Assembly (NCBI GenBank): GCA_963576725.1
Contig: OY755240.1
Span: 34,414,620 to 34,478,619, forward strand
Length of the DNA: 64,000 nt
From: Azorinus chamasolen
Lineage: Eukaryota; Mollusca; Bivalvia; Cardiida; Solecurtidae
Direction of reading: 5' to 3'
Positions 1-12,776 of this stretch are shown here, piece by piece. The notes below the pieces were generated by a model, which was given only the letters and a program-made list of their open reading frames with translations, ran no database searches and was not told the origin of the DNA. Both the position numbers and the translations under genes were made by a program. Each line of letters starts with the position of its first letter. Position 1 is the first letter of the stretch.

Positions 1-2165
1 GAATCTAGTCAAGACCATTCAACAGCTGTATGACAAAGCTTTCAGTACAGTGCTCATCAATGGCTGATTAGGTGAATGGTTCAGTACCACTGTTAGAGTT
101 AGACAGAAATGCCTATTGTCACCAATCCTCTTCAATATCTTATAGCCAATCATGACTGAGTCACTGGATGAACACGCAAGTATTGGAGGCAGAAACATAC
201 CAAACCTGAGCTTTGTAGATTATATTGATATTTACTCAGATAGACTGGCAGGAGGAACATTGCAGGAACTAAAGAATTTAGTGTCATGCCTGAGAAAAGC
301 ATCCACGAAATTTGGGGTAGACATAAGTGCTTAAAAATGACCAAGCTCATGCGGAACACCGCAAACGACCTTTGAGATGATAAAGAGATCAATGGACAAA
401 GGCTCGAGGCGGTATCAGCCTTCAAGTACCTAGGATCTATCATGACAGACGAATGCTTTAGTTGGAATTTCACAAGCAGTACCTGCTCTTGCACGGACAG
501 GATCATTCCACTATACACCAAGATAAGACAGATGTGCTCTCTTCTCGTTTCACTCTACACCAAGATAAGACAGATGTGCTCTCTTCTCGTTTCACTCTAC
601 ACCAAGATAAGACAGATTGCTCTCTTTTCGTTTCACTCTTCACCAAGATAAGACAGATTTGCTCTCTTCTCGTTTCACTCCACACCTAGAAGAGACAGAT
701 GTGCTCTCTTGTCGTTTCTCTCCACACCAAGGTGAGACAGATGTGCTCTCTTCTCATTTCTATCCACACCTAGATGAGACAGATGTGCTCTCTTGTCGTT
801 TCTCTCCACACCAATATGAGACAGATGTGCTCTCTTCTCGTTTCTCTCCACACCAATATGAGACAGATGTGCTCTCTTCTCGTTTCACTCCACACCAATA
901 TGAAACAGATGTGCTCTCTTGTCGTTTCAATATTCATGTATGCTTGTGAGACATGGACAGCTGAATTAGAGAGTAGAATCCACTCCTTAGACATGAGATG
1001 CTAAAGAAGGATCCTAAACATCTCTTACAAGGATGAAGAGCTTATCACTATAGTTAGTAACTAAATAGCGATATGCAAGCAATGCAAATTAAATTTGCCC
1101 GAAGATTCAGAGAGTAATTGTGACCCCGTTCTAAAACGATTCATAGGACAGTAAAGGGTACACACGTAACTTATCTGCCAGTTTCGTAAATTTGCTTTTC
1201 ACAAAGCCACAAAATGTTCAGATTGTGAATCCCAAACCAGTGACAGTTTACATTAAAGATGCTTGTTTGTGATAACACCTAATCGCCGGATTTATTTTCA
1301 AATCGCCCCTAAATTCTACATGTCTAGAGATAATTCCTGTCTGCACAACTCACTTCACGCATGTTACACAGAACTGGAGAAGATAATGTTGGTCAACCTT
1401 AAGAGCCTTTGCACACATAGTAGACGCCGATGAGAAACCTCAAGTAGGAGTTATCTCATAAGGATCGACTATGTTTGCATAGTGAATTTTGTCTAGCTGG
1501 TGTTATTCATTCTGCAGTTAAAGTCTGTAGTACAGAAAAATAACAACGCCAACAGGATATTCATAATTGTTTTAGTTTTCAACGCTTAGAAGGGCCATAT
1601 GAACACTTTGGGATCACCTATCTGGCGTATGTCTGTCCGTTCGTCTGTCTGTCACGCTTTTGGGGACTCTAACTCCTGTTCCACTGATGCTTTGCAGTTG
1701 AATTTTAATTTATGGAAAGAGCTTGATGAGTGGAAGTGGCATGCACACTGTTAATAACTCTTGCATCAATACTGTTGGCAGTTGTTATGTTACAAACCAG
1801 GATAGGCTAAAATCACACCATTTGCTGTTCATAATGTGAAAAAAAATCGCCGCTTCGAGGGAGGGGCAAACCCTCCAGGACCCATGCCCTTGGTCCGAAC
1901 ATGCCTTCTCAAAATCCTGGGGAAAGCGCTGGTTACGAAAATGAAGTTGAGACGGTATGGTCATGACTCCCATTCAAAATGCCTATCCAAGACAATTTTC
2001 CAGGGAATACATATAGTTGATTGAAATAAGAAGGCGACGAAGACAAATAAATAGATGGGAAGATAACATCAAGTAATGGACAGGTTTGAAGTTTGCAACA
2101 TCTCAGAGAAATGTTGAAGACAGAACAAAGTGGAAGGCTTTTAATGCTCCTATCTTCATAAGTGA
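1..2165 (+). mobile_element. LINE (non-LTR retrotransposon) relic, RT and C-terminal part
   Basis: Degenerate reverse-transcriptase coding sequence on the plus strand. Reading across frames, 1-330 gives the middle of an RT: a segment matching RQG-CLLSP-LFN, then NLSFVDYIDI in place of the FADDID catalytic box, then a Leu-rich segment ending near VDISA. At 430-500 comes the FKYLGSIMTDE-type segment. After an inserted minisatellite, coding similarity resumes at 935 with YACETWT and RRILNISYKDE, typical of the C-terminal part of this LINE group. The final piece (QGI...RRR...RWEDNI...WTG...) is at about 1945-2165. Stops, frameshifts and unrelated DNA at 1060-1930 show it is dead. No terminal poly(A) or target duplication was seen. 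Family assignment below LINE level is not attempted. Confidence 0.8.
503..935. repeat. Minisatellite, about 42-bp unit, about 10 copies
   Basis: Tandem copies of a roughly 42-base unit containing GACAGATGTGCTCTCTT followed by YTCGTTTCACTC. Some units are slightly shorter or diverged (AGATAAGA versus ATATGAGA variants). The array sits inside the LINE coding sequence: LINE similarity stops just before it and continues just after it. The open reading frames across it are a by-product of a unit length divisible by three. Confidence 0.9.
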
Positions 2166-2169
2166 CCCC

Positions 2170-3600
2170 AATGGTTATTTATTCACTTTACTGAATTACC
2201 ATTAATATGATAATAGATAAAATGAAGAACTAACTTCAGATGTTTTTAAAACATTTTACTTTCTAACTGACATGCTGGTCCATAAAACTTTACCAAAGTA
2301 TAATAGTTATTCATGCACACTAATATGATAGTTATTCATGCAAAATACTTGTAACTTGTTTTCAGGTTGTCTTAGCAAAACGACTGGGCATACGCAGCAT
2401 ATTGACGAATGATTATTAACACATTATAACAGTTTGTTCATTAAATTGATTTATTTAGCAGTTATTCTTGTATGAAACGGTCTGTGTGTGTCATTCGTGC
2501 CTGCGGCATGGCAACATCGGTTCTCTGCAATGAACTCTGTCCATATTGTGAACTTTTCCAGGTAACATTTTTAACGAGTTTAATTAGAGATCTAAGGTCG
2601 AAAAATAATTGGTCTCTCATTTGAAAAAAAAGAAGTTGGTACTTCACATAACACTTTACTCCGTAAATACACCTTTCTACGCGTTTGCAAATAGAGTAGA
2701 TCCAGATCAGGGTCTACTAAGTACTCTATTTGCTTATGAAATAATATTGATGTGATTCTACAGTTTGTCTCATGGCCAAAACTTCCTGTGCTCATGTATC
2801 AATATAAAATGATTTAATTAATATTCATGACGTCATTATTTATCACATGAATATTCATGGAGTACAAGGATAAATGCCTTTTCACGATTTTGCAAACGGA
2901 GTAGACCCAGATCCTGATGAGAGGGCTCTTGATGAATTTAATCTGGGTTTACACGGTTAACCCGCTGTAAAAAGTAAATGTCTGTTGAAAGTTGGATCTC
3001 ATACAATTTTCACAACTTCAGATTGCATTAAGCTTCTGAGAAACTACTGAACAAGTATAAAACAGCTTAGGTCCTGATTAAACAGCGAGTCTGGGTCAAA
3101 GTATAAAACAGCTTAGATCCTGATTAGACAGCGAGTATGGGTCCTGATCAGACAGCGAGTCTGGGTCCAAGTTGTTTTCAAATGCGAGTCCATGCATGGG
3201 TAGCGTGATAATGGTTACTGGATGTCGCATATTAACCCTGTCCTCCATATCTAGACCCCTGTCCCCCATGTCTAGACGCATTTGCAAACATAGTCGACCC
3301 AGATCAACCGTCTGAACAGGGTCTGCTCTTTTTGCTTAAGACACGATATAGATGCGATGTTACAGGTTATACCAAAGCAAAAGATACCCTTGAAAATTTT
3401 GCATTATACAAATTCAGCTAATATATATTAATGATATCATTATATTGAACAAGAATATTGAACGTGTCCACTAGAATACTTCAAGAGAATGTCAAACTGA
3501 CAGCTTTACATACATGATAACTGCAATATAGCTAGCTATATACTTAGGTAAAACAACCACCCGGCATTGTGTGTGCAAGTTATGAACTTATGAGAGTGCC
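2170..3600. other. Non-coding stretch with dispersed hairpin repeats
   Basis: No gene seen. It holds at least four copies or half-copies of the dispersed hairpin family with a GCAGACCC(A/T)GATC core (near 2685-2741, 2890-2970, 3100-3190 and 3280-3340). A second short module, ATTCATGACGTCATTATT...ACATGAATATTCATG (2820-2862), recurs at about 11940, 27635, 58275 and 63960. Confidence 0.6.
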
Positions 3601-3617
3601 ACAATGTCAGGTTCAAT

Positions 3618-4609
3618 CCACAGGGGTCTGGACCGCTTCATGGGGGTCTACATGTACTATATAATAACAAGGGTTCCAACTAGCAGAACGGACATCCGTG
3701 TACCACAAGTACAAATATGAATGTAACTCTTGCAATTTCAATGATAATTTTGTAATTCTTTCGGCTATTGAAAGGCAATATATTTTACTATCAAATAAAT
3801 ATAATCTTCTCACGGTAACTTACGCGCAATTATCAATCCAACAACGATTTTCTCAAAATTTCACGTGTTTTCTGGGTCATTGACAAACGTTCGTTCACCC
3901 CGGTTTCACTATATCACAGCCATAACCTGGCGATTTTCAGTTCAAAAGATGGTGTGGTTCAATAAAACAACCCACTTATATCACCAATCTCCATTTGTTT
4001 TATCCTCTAAATAAGTAAGCAACTAGCAACAGCGGCCTTACCGTCTGTCGTTATGTTTCTATTTCGGATGCTGCCATTTTGCAACAAATTTGAATTGAGC
4101 CATTTCATTGGATGAGCGAAGGAAAAGTTGAGAAATCCGTGACGTCACGTACAATGGCTCCTTCCTCAACGATTTGAAGCAAACTGACAAAACTCGCTAA
4201 TTTTACATCATTCTTTTGATGCTGGGGACTAATATTTGGAGGTGGGTGATAGAATTGATTCGTTTTATTGAACCACGCCATTTTTAAACTGCAAATTGCC
4301 AGGTTATTGCTGTGATATAGTGAAACCGGGGTGAACGAACGTTTGTCAATGACCCAAGAAATACGTGAAATTTTGAGAAAATCATTGTTGGATTGATACT
4401 TGTTCATAAGTTACCGTTATAAGATTATATTCATTTGATAGAAAAATATATTGGCTTTCAATAGCCGAAAGACTTACGAAATTATCATTTAAATTGTAAG
4501 AGTTACAGTCATATTTGTACTCGTGGTACACGGATATTCGTTCTGCTAGTTGGAACCCTTGTTATTATATAGTACATATAGACCCCAATGAAGCGGTCCA
4601 GGCCCCTAT
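3618..4609. mobile_element. Non-autonomous DNA element with about 370-bp terminal inverted repeats
   Basis: The segments 3620-3990 and 4238-4608 are reverse complements of each other with modest divergence. The ends read ACAGGGGTCTGGACCGC and, on the complement of the right end, ATAGGGGCCTGGACCGC. The flanks GGTTCAAT (3610-3617) and GGTTCAAA (4610-4617) are a possible 8-bp target-site duplication, which would suit a hAT-like element. No transposase is present. The roughly 250-bp centre shows no gene. Confidence 0.75.
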
Positions 4610-4619
4610 GGTTCAAACA

Positions 4620-5714
4620 TGTTGCCACTGGACAACCGGCTGTTAACTATGACGGCATATTTCTTACACCAATTAACCACTTAATTATCATGAAAGTTTC
4701 CTAGTAAGTTTTCATTAAAAACCTTCAGGTTATTTTTAGATACTTATATGAAAAATTGGACCTATAATATTTTTACGATAACCAGATAAATATGTTAACA
4801 CGAATGTTGTCGTGATACTGTTTTAAACTTAGATATTCGTGCTAACTTAGTGAATTTGAAATAGTGTTGTATTTCGATGTAGCGCTGAATATTGGTGTGT
4901 GTATGACAAATCAATATACAGTAAACTTCCTTTAAGCCCGACATTTAGTTTAGTATCGGTGCTGGTTTGTCAGACAGGTTACTGCTTACTGGTGCATGAC
5001 TTTCACCCTATATCAACCCCTGAATATACATGCAAGAAATTATGACATCATGAATAATATAATATTAACTAGATTAATTGTTGTAATGGCGCACGGACAC
5101 TGGAAATGTTGACCATGGAATAAATTGTATAAATATAGTTATGTTATATTACAAACAAACAGTGTAGATCCTGATCAGACTATTTATGGAGCCGTCTGAT
5201 CTAGTATGTTTGCAAATGCGTAGAAAGGCGTATATGTAGAGTAAAGGTTAAAGCCGACTGTTTAAAATACATCAATGGCTCTTTATTACAACTCCGTTTT
5301 AGAAGGGTTTTACTATGTTTAGGTTTTCTCTTCGCTTTTTCAAGCGACAGTAATGTTTCTACCTGGTACTAGTCCATAGGGCAAATCGTGCCCGCTTTTC
5401 AGATGACCCCTTTCCGATATCCGTGACATAAACTCGCATTTGCAAACAGCTTGTATCCAATTGAGATACCGAGTAAACTCAGCTGTTTGTTACTCGACCA
5501 ATAGTTTCTCAACAGAACCAATCGGAAATAGTCACATGATCCAAATTCGAACACCCTAAATGTTTTTCACAGCGTAGTAAAAGTTAGGCCATTAATTTAA
5601 CAATGTCCTCAAGCAGCATACTAGATACATTATCCCATATGTTACCAAATCAACCTAAGTATATTAACAGGCCGGCGCGCTTGAAAACTGGCATTGCGCC
5701 TACGTAAGGTTACA
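4620..5714. other. Intergenic DNA upstream of the cystatin gene
   Basis: No coding sequence recognised. It contains a hairpin-repeat copy at about 5150-5225 and a degenerate AT-rich segment. A TATATTAA string at about 5658 lies 50-60 bases before the cystatin ATG and could be a TATA element, but nothing else supports a promoter call. Confidence 0.4.
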
Positions 5715-7830
5715 ATGAGGCTAACACTGTTTTTTGTTGCTATTTTGGTATGGACAGTGGTGGTGTCTGAGCACATCACAGATAAGGATCACGTAGCTAG
5801 ATACGCCGTGGCCACCTTGGGAAACCATTACAAACTCATCAGAATCAAAAGCGTGCAGAGAAAGGTAATACATAAAAACCTATAAACATCGGCTACTCGA
5901 CTCCCGAGGCAGGAGGCTTCTTTTTGGCGCTTTTGAACGCGCATATCCTGTGTGAAAAGAGCACTATATGAATGTGGTATAATAATAACAATAATCATCT
6001 TATTTTGGAACTCACCCATTTTTCATATTGAGGGAGAACAGTACATAACAGATTTGCTCGTGTAAGCCATTCACATCGATGGGTTCAGCTAACATTGTAC
6101 AGAGCCCGAGCAGAGGGATTTGACTGGGATCTACACATTTTGCCTGTGCCTTTTTAACCCTTCGCTTGCTGAATTTTAAAACACATTTCTCCTTCTTTAC
6201 CCATGCCCTGTTGTATAATTGCATATTTCTTCACTGTGTACAAGTATTTCGCTGTGCAATCACTGCTGTGGAGTGCACTGGTTGCACAATCAAGTTGTAA
6301 ATAGTGCAGACCCTGATGAGACAGCTCCTGCAGGAGCTGTCTCATCTGGGCCTACACTATTTACAGGTAGGTATATTGACGTGAATAGCAAGCGAAGGTT
6401 TAAGACACGCTGTGCACAAGTGGGCTAATGCAGATGTTAATTTTTATCTTTGCACATTGAAAAAAGTATGTTCAACCTGTCTCTGATCTGTTAAACTGTT
6501 TACTGAGTTCAAATTCGTTAGTCTTGGAGAAACAACTGACCGAATGTCAAACAATTTGGATCCTGATGAGACCAATTTGGATCCTGATGAGACGCCGAAA
6601 AACTGCACATACGCTATTTTCAAATGTGAGTCTGGTCGCGTTTAGCGGTAGAGGAGTTCAGTTAATGTAGGACGAAAGAGACACAGACATCTCTGGTTAG
6701 AGATTCGTTCGTTTATTAATAAGCTGCACTCTACTTTTCATACCCCGTTCTTTCTAATTTACCCCTTTCGGCGCCAAATATCTAATTGTCGTCTGCAATC
6801 CATATTTTATTAAATCAGTAGATACAATAAGGAGATGAGATAAATAAATGCCAATTTCAAAGGAATAAAGCACAGTTATAGAAATAGAGATTGAGACAAA
6901 ACGTGAAGTCCCTGATCAGACGCCGCTTCGAAAAGGTGGCGTCTGATCTGGGAATGTACTATTTGTCATAGTGCATTTATGAGACATTGGCTGTGAAAGG
7001 GTAAATCCATGTGTTGCTGTTGTTAAGCATATAGGCATATAGTGTATACCAATATCAGTGGATTCCTGAAGGAAATATCTGATCACGTATTGCTTCACAA
7101 ATTAACTTTTGAAATGTTATTCTTTCAAATACACCTTAAAAAGCTTCATTAACAATTCAGATTTGAATACGGTATTCCAATGAGATAGAAACGTTTATGG
7201 GTTAAGTGACCGCTTGTAAGAGGACGTGTCTTTGTATTGTCTTGTTGCACATTGTAGCCATATCTATGCGCTGTCTTGTTGCATGTTGTTTTCCACTGTA
7301 GCGATATCTCTGTGCTGTCTTGTTGCATGTTTGGTCCACTGTAGCCACATCTGTGCGCTGTCTCGTTGCATGTTGTTTTCCACTGTAGCCATATCTCTGT
7401 GTTGTCTTGGTGCATGCTTGGGCCGCTGTAACTGTATCTTTGTATGGCCTTGGTGCATGTGTGTTCCACTGTAGCCACGTCTTTGTATGGTCTTGTTGCA
7501 TGTTTGTTCCACTGTTCGACTGGCTTGTTCGACTGTAGCTGTGTCTTTGTATAGTCTTGTTGCATATTTATTCCGCTGTAGCTGTATTATCGCAGTGTCT
7601 TGTTGTGTACCTATTGTATTATTGTACGGTTATACCACTGTATATAGTGTGTATCTATGCATTTTATAGCGTCCAATCATTTCCGTACAGTCTCACATTT
7701 GCCGCCAATTGACCTTACTGATAGGTAAATCCGTACAACTCTACACCATTTAGTTAATATCTTAAGGAAAGAAGATACAATATCTGAGGTTTAAATTCTG
7801 CCGACAATTAGAGATAAGACGATTCGGATG

Positions 7831-7870
<40 letters not shown>

Positions 7871-10800
7871 TCTCTCTCTCCCTCCCCCTCTCTCTCTCTA
7901 TCTCTCCCCCTCCAATACGACACTACTACTGCAAAATTTGGTTTGTGACTCCTAGATGTCGCGAATAAAGAATTAGAGCAAGAGTACCAAACATACCAAG
8001 GAACATACCAACTGGGATGTTAATACATGGAATACATTGGTAGAAATATACATATGCATAATCATATTGTCTCATGTTATACTCGCAATTCTTTAGCAGA
8101 CGTCATGTGCCTCTCATATTACATCTCTAGCCACAATTCATTCTTTGGTTTCACTTGTTATTGCCTTGGAAAAGTAATTACCATATGCTGTCTTCTTAAT
8201 CTGCCTCTTATTCATTTTATCGCTGTTTCTAATTAGAGTGCCAGGCTTTAATGACGTGTCCAGCAAGAAATTATAATAATTTTACAATATGCAGTAAGGC
8301 GGGTCAAAGGATCTCTGTTTGTATACACAGTTTGCAAATTTGCAAATATGCTTTTCTGCCAAAATACTATACCCTGTTGCCATTACCTCGTATGTATTTA
8401 ATTTTCAGGATGCGGGTTCTATCTACCATATTAGAGTAAAAATTCGGAATAGAGTGCCTGGCAAGGTGAGTTTGTTGTATTAAAATTTTAGCCCATGCCA
8501 TGCTCATTGTAGGATATAATGTCATCATGAATATGAATTCGAATTAATTTTATAATAGTATATGAACACAAGACTATTTGGCCATTCAGAAACTATAGAA
8601 TCAGAACTATAATATTTCATACGCAACCAAAGTCGACCCTGATCAAACTACTTCTAGGGGATCCGTTATGGGTATGCTGTGTTTGCCAAGGCGTAAAAGC
8701 CCTGTCTACCAGACAACGGGTTAACGTGCAGAAATTTTGAATGTCTGCCGTCCGTCTGTCCGTTAACATTTATATTGTACATCTACTGCATAAACCTGTA
8801 ACCTGTAAAACTGTTTAATTGTGTCTGATTTCATCTGACTGGTCCGATACTTGACAATGACATCAGACTCAGGCGTCTTGTTACCCCAGCACCTGCTCAC
8901 ACTCATGTGTTTAAAAGGATAAGAGTCACATTCTACTAAGGTAGTTGTGGAGCACGGTTTATGAACTAACCTTTAGCAGACTGAGTAAATATTTGCTCTA
9001 TCAAAACTTGGCCTACTCTCTATATTCAAACTAATTAGCTTTATCACATAATCTGCCTTGTTGGAGTGCCGTAACTGAGTGCCGTAAATCACGGAAATGC
9101 ACAAGTGCTTTTTTTTTTATGTAAATAAGCAATCGTTAGCCAATCGTAGCGCTCATTCAAGCGTTAACCAGTCGTAACGCTCTATGTACACATTCAATTG
9201 TATTACTACGCTGTTTGCAAGGAATGGCCGAAACAGTCGTCAGCTATATAGCATTCATTTTCTATGGCATTTTGAGGCTTATGTGACAAAACGAAGCTTA
9301 CATTGTTTTCATGAAATTCGTTTACTATCATGCATATGACACTCGCTAAGGCTCGTGTCATATTATAGTAAACTCGTTTCATAAAAACAATGTGTAATGA
9401 ACACTCATGTAAGATCCTCTTTTCACTGATTGTTTTTACAAACGTGCAATAAATTCATACCTCGTAAACAGCAGTCGTAACTACCCGGCGGTTTTCGGAA
9501 GGCTCGGAAAAAAGTACCGTTAGTATGCGTTAGTCTTTTGCTGCAGTGGTTTGTACCGACGAACTTCGAATTATCGGCCGTGTATATAATCACAATTATA
9601 GTCCGTAGTATCACCAATTTTATTTCTCTTTTCCTGAATGAGATTATTGATAACCTCGATTTTCAATCATTAACTGATACAAATTTTGAATTATTATGAA
9701 AATAGCCAATTCGTTTTGCTGACGACATTGTTTTGTTCACTGCAGATAGTTTACAGTCACAGATTGATAATATTTACCAATACTCTGTTAAATGGGCTTC
9801 GACAGTAAAAGTAACAAAAACAAAGATCTAAATATTCAAAAAGCGTAGAAGTAATCATATTAACGAGTTTTACAGAAAGGTCGAACAAGTAGAAATAGCA
9901 AACAGATTTGTATATTTAGGCATCACATTTAATCACGTTGGAACTTTCACAGATGCTGTACAGTGTTTATATCTTTTTGACAAAATGCCTTTTGATGTAA
10001 AGACCAAACTTGCGCTGTTCGATAAGTATGATTTTTATACGCCCGTTTGAAAAAAATGGGACGTATTATGGAATGGCGCTGTCCGTCCGTCTGTCCGTCC
10101 GTCCGTCTGTCCGTCTGTAACATCTCTAACTCAAGTTCCGCTTGGTGGATCCTTCTTAAAATTTAACACAGTGTTTATCTAGACATGCTACAGTAGCCTG
10201 CTAAGTCCCGGTTTGTTTATCTAAGGTCAAGGTCACACAATTGGACTTAGAATTTGCGTTTAGCAAAAATGTTAACCAGTCTGTCTGTCTGTAACATCTC
10301 TAGCTCAAGTTCCGCTTGGTGGATCCTTCCCAAATTTAACCACAATGTTTATCTAGGCATGCTACAGTAGCCTGCCAAGTCCCTGCACGGGTCGCTCGCT
10401 TAATTGGTGACTTAGAATTTGCGTTTAGCCTTTGCGTTAAGCAAAAATGTTAACCTCAATTTATGTGGAACAAGTACACTTATTTACATAACACTTTGTG
10501 ATAAAGCTTTGAAACTTGGAACACTTGTTCACCGTCACAGCCTTCACCTGTAGGCAAGAGTAAATAACTCTGTCAAGCATTTTGACCGAATTATGCCCCT
10601 TTTTAACTTAGAATTTTTGGTTAAGGCTTTGTTAAAGTCCATTTATTTACATAACCCTTTGAGATAAAGCTTTTAAACTTGGAACACTTGTTCACCATCA
10701 CAAGCTTCACCTGTAGACAAGAGTACATAACTCTGTTAAGCATTTTGACAGAATTATGCCCCTTTTTAACTTAGAAATTTTGGTTAAGGTTTGGGTTAAA

Positions 10801-12393
10801 GTCTACTTATTTACATAACCCTTTCAGATAAAGCTTTTAAACTTGAAACATTTTTTCACGATCAGAAGCTTCATCTGTAGGCAAGAGTAAATACAATGTT
10901 ACTCTGTTAAGCATTTAGACACAATTATGGCACTTTTTAATTTAGAATTTTTGGTTAAGGTTTTTTGTTAAAGTATGCCTATTTACAACATTGAAACTTG
11001 GTCGCAAAATTGGACTTAGAATTTGAGTTAAGCAAAAACGTTAACCCCAGTTTATGTTGAACAAGACCTCGACGGGCGTATATTGTGCTCACTGGCTCTC
11101 TTGTTTCCAATGTTATTAGTCTATACGGGGTTAAGTTTACGTAGCAGACAGCATTATTCGTCATTCTGACCTTTCGTGACATTGTATTTTTTGGGATAAG
11201 TTCCACCTACGATTCTGTAAGTACTTACTATGTGTTAGGAAACAAACACCAAGCTCAGGCGTGTATGGTGTGTTAGGAAGATTAACATTGACGCTTCTAT
11301 GTAAAGAAAGAGCAGTAAGGAATGTCGGTTCACCGATGTACGAAGTTTTATCGATCAGTGAACTTATGTAAACAGTTCTTGTTTGGTCAAAAGAATTGTG
11401 TTTATTATTGATAATCTCGGACTTACTAATGTACATGTTCGGCTAAATGCTGTTGCTGATGCTAATTATGTACCATTTATAAAGAGGCAACTAAGAGACC
11501 AGTTTATTCAAGATTAGAATGATCCCATTAACTGGATGACCAATTTAAGTACGTATTGTAATTTTAAAAATAGTGTTTGCTTTGAAGAATATTTAAATTA
11601 AATTTTGAATGATGAACTGCGCCAATTATTTTCTTGTTTAAACTAAGCTCTCAAACTTACATTTCAATCACTATTTCTGATTCTGCCACGCCATGTTGAA
11701 AGTAGTCCGTCAGTATGGTTGCTTACGCATTGTTTTCGAGATGTTATTTTTGTTTTATCCATAATAAACTCCCATGAGCGCGCGTTTGGGAAAAAGACTT
11801 ACAGTGTAGACCCAGATCAGAGGGGTTTCTGAAGGAGTCCTCTGATTAGGGTCAGCACCGTTTGCTTGGATTTACTGGTTTCTTAAAACTGAGATATGCT
11901 TAACCCTTTAACTGTTTCATATTCATGTAAAAATAATGGCATCATGAATATTTATCAGCTGAATATTTATAATGGTACATGAGCACTTGATTAGTTTTTA
12001 CCTTGGCGAATAATCCAGATTCAAATCTCTACAAACCCATTTGCAAACAGAGCAGACACTGGTCTTATAGGAACTGTCTGATATGGTTCTACTCTTTGCA
12101 TAGACGTAAAACGGCGCTTATATGAATGAAAGGATTAAAATTAATGTTATGTTTCAAAATGCTTTACTAATTTCTCAGAAATACATTTAAATCAACACTT
12201 CTTAGTTCTGTGACTGCATGTTAAGAAAAGTACGTCAAACTGTCGGCCAGCATATTATTCCAAGGCGATTCACTAAGAAATTCCCGAGGTGTTCCGATTG
12301 ATTCAGGGTCTCATTTGGATTCATTCATTAGCAGATTGGTTATTATAGTATATAAACATAATTCTTTTTGACCGCTAGAAACGGTACAGTTAC

Positions 12394-12474
<81 letters not shown>

Positions 12475-12769
12475 CAATCAGAGCAGACCCTAATCAAGCG
12501 GACCCTACATGAGGCGTCTGACCTGGCTAAATGTTCTTTTTTAAAATGCGTCAATATGTTTCTCTGTCATGAAAGAGTTAACTGAATATTCAAATAAGAA
12601 GTTTACCTAATGAGTGATTTGAAAACAATTTCTGATGCGTCTTAAGCCATTTTATATAGCACAAGTTTATTTCCGTTTTCAGGGTAAAAGAAGAGGAAAT
12701 TGTGACTTAGACGTGTGGGAAAGACCAGATGGAAGTATCCAAGTACTTGACCATAGATGCAGATTTTGA
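5715..12769 (+). CDS. Secreted cystatin-like cysteine protease inhibitor, three exons
   Basis: Spliced from exons 5715-5864, 8409-8465 and 12683-12769, all joined in phase 0, giving 97 residues. Exon 1 ends AAG|GTAATA; exon 2 is flanked by TTTTCAG and AAG|GTGAGT; exon 3 follows TTTTCAG and ends in TGA. Residues 1-18 form a hydrophobic signal peptide. The mature part fits a type-2 cystatin fold: an N-terminal helix region (DKDHVARYAVATLG); a first hairpin loop where the usual QxVxG is QRKDAG followed by SIYHIRVKI; and a second loop with VWERPD before a C-terminal Cys. The mature part has two Cys (CDLDVW and HRC), which could pair. The family inhibits papain/cathepsin-type proteases extracellularly or in lysosomes. 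The atypical first loop makes inhibitory potency uncertain. An upstream in-frame TTG is not a credible start; the ATG directly precedes the signal peptide. Confidence 0.85.
6155..6405 (+). repeat. Hairpin-centred repeat, copy 1 of an inverted pair
   Basis: About 250 bp in cystatin intron 1 whose reverse complement recurs at 58030-58272. Its centre is a near-perfect palindrome (about 6296-6366) built around GAGACAGCTCCTGCAGGAGC, flanked by GTAAATAGTG(C)AGACCC arms. Confidence 0.85.
7205..7615. repeat. Minisatellite, about 55-bp degenerate unit
   Basis: Seven to eight degenerate tandem units with the recurring phrases GTCTTGTTGCATGTT and CCACTGTAGCCATATCT. It lies in cystatin intron 1. Long open frames on both strands across it are artefacts of the repeat. 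Confidence 0.85.
7832..7912. repeat. (CT)n microsatellite
   Basis: About 80 bases of nearly pure CT dinucleotides with some CCC interruptions, in cystatin intron 1. Confidence 0.95.
9633..11700 (+). mobile_element. LINE relic split by a Helentron-like element
   Basis: In cystatin intron 2. At 9633-10030 the plus strand reads as RT C-terminal sequence with several stops: SP(I)LF, then IRFADDIVLFT (catalytic box), then RFVYLGITFN. At about 11105-11700 similarity continues to the post-RT domain seen intact in the LINE at 47.8-48.9 kb. The break between the two parts coincides with the element at 10036-11104, so that element inserted into an already integrated LINE. Confidence 0.7.
10036..11104 (-). 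mobile_element. Helentron-like non-autonomous element with tandem-repeat core
   Basis: Read on the minus strand: 5' end ACAAGAG then a box TATACGCCCG (about 11075-11104); a core of about three 164-bp units with the recurring phrase TTATTTACATAACCCTTT; a (GACR)n run (10081-10122 as GTCY on the plus strand); and a terminal hairpin with TACGTCCC/GGGCGTA-type arms (10036-10066). A second short GTCT run with a duplicated flank lies near 10280. No coding capacity. The architecture matches the other tandem-core elements in this window. Confidence 0.7.
12399..12472. repeat. (TA)n microsatellite
   Basis: Uninterrupted TA dinucleotides over about 74 bases in cystatin intron 2, directly followed by a copy of the dispersed hairpin repeat (12474-12550). 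Confidence 0.95.
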
Positions 12770-12770
12770 A

Positions 12771-12776
12771 AATAAA
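12771..12776 (+). terminator. Polyadenylation signal of the cystatin gene
   Basis: AATAAA one base after the cystatin TGA stop, which supports this as the last exon and implies a very short 3' UTR. Confidence 0.6.

Noticed and set aside
6300..6370. CTGATGAG in the dispersed hairpin repeats as further hammerhead ribozymes
   Set aside because: No GAAAC box follows; the motif is only part of the palindrome arm.
7149..7669. Several 80-140-codon open frames on both strands
   Set aside because: They run through a minisatellite with a degenerate unit; no domain and no codon signal.
12394..12585. Open frame with poly(Ile-Tyr)
   Set aside because: Product of the (TA)n microsatellite.
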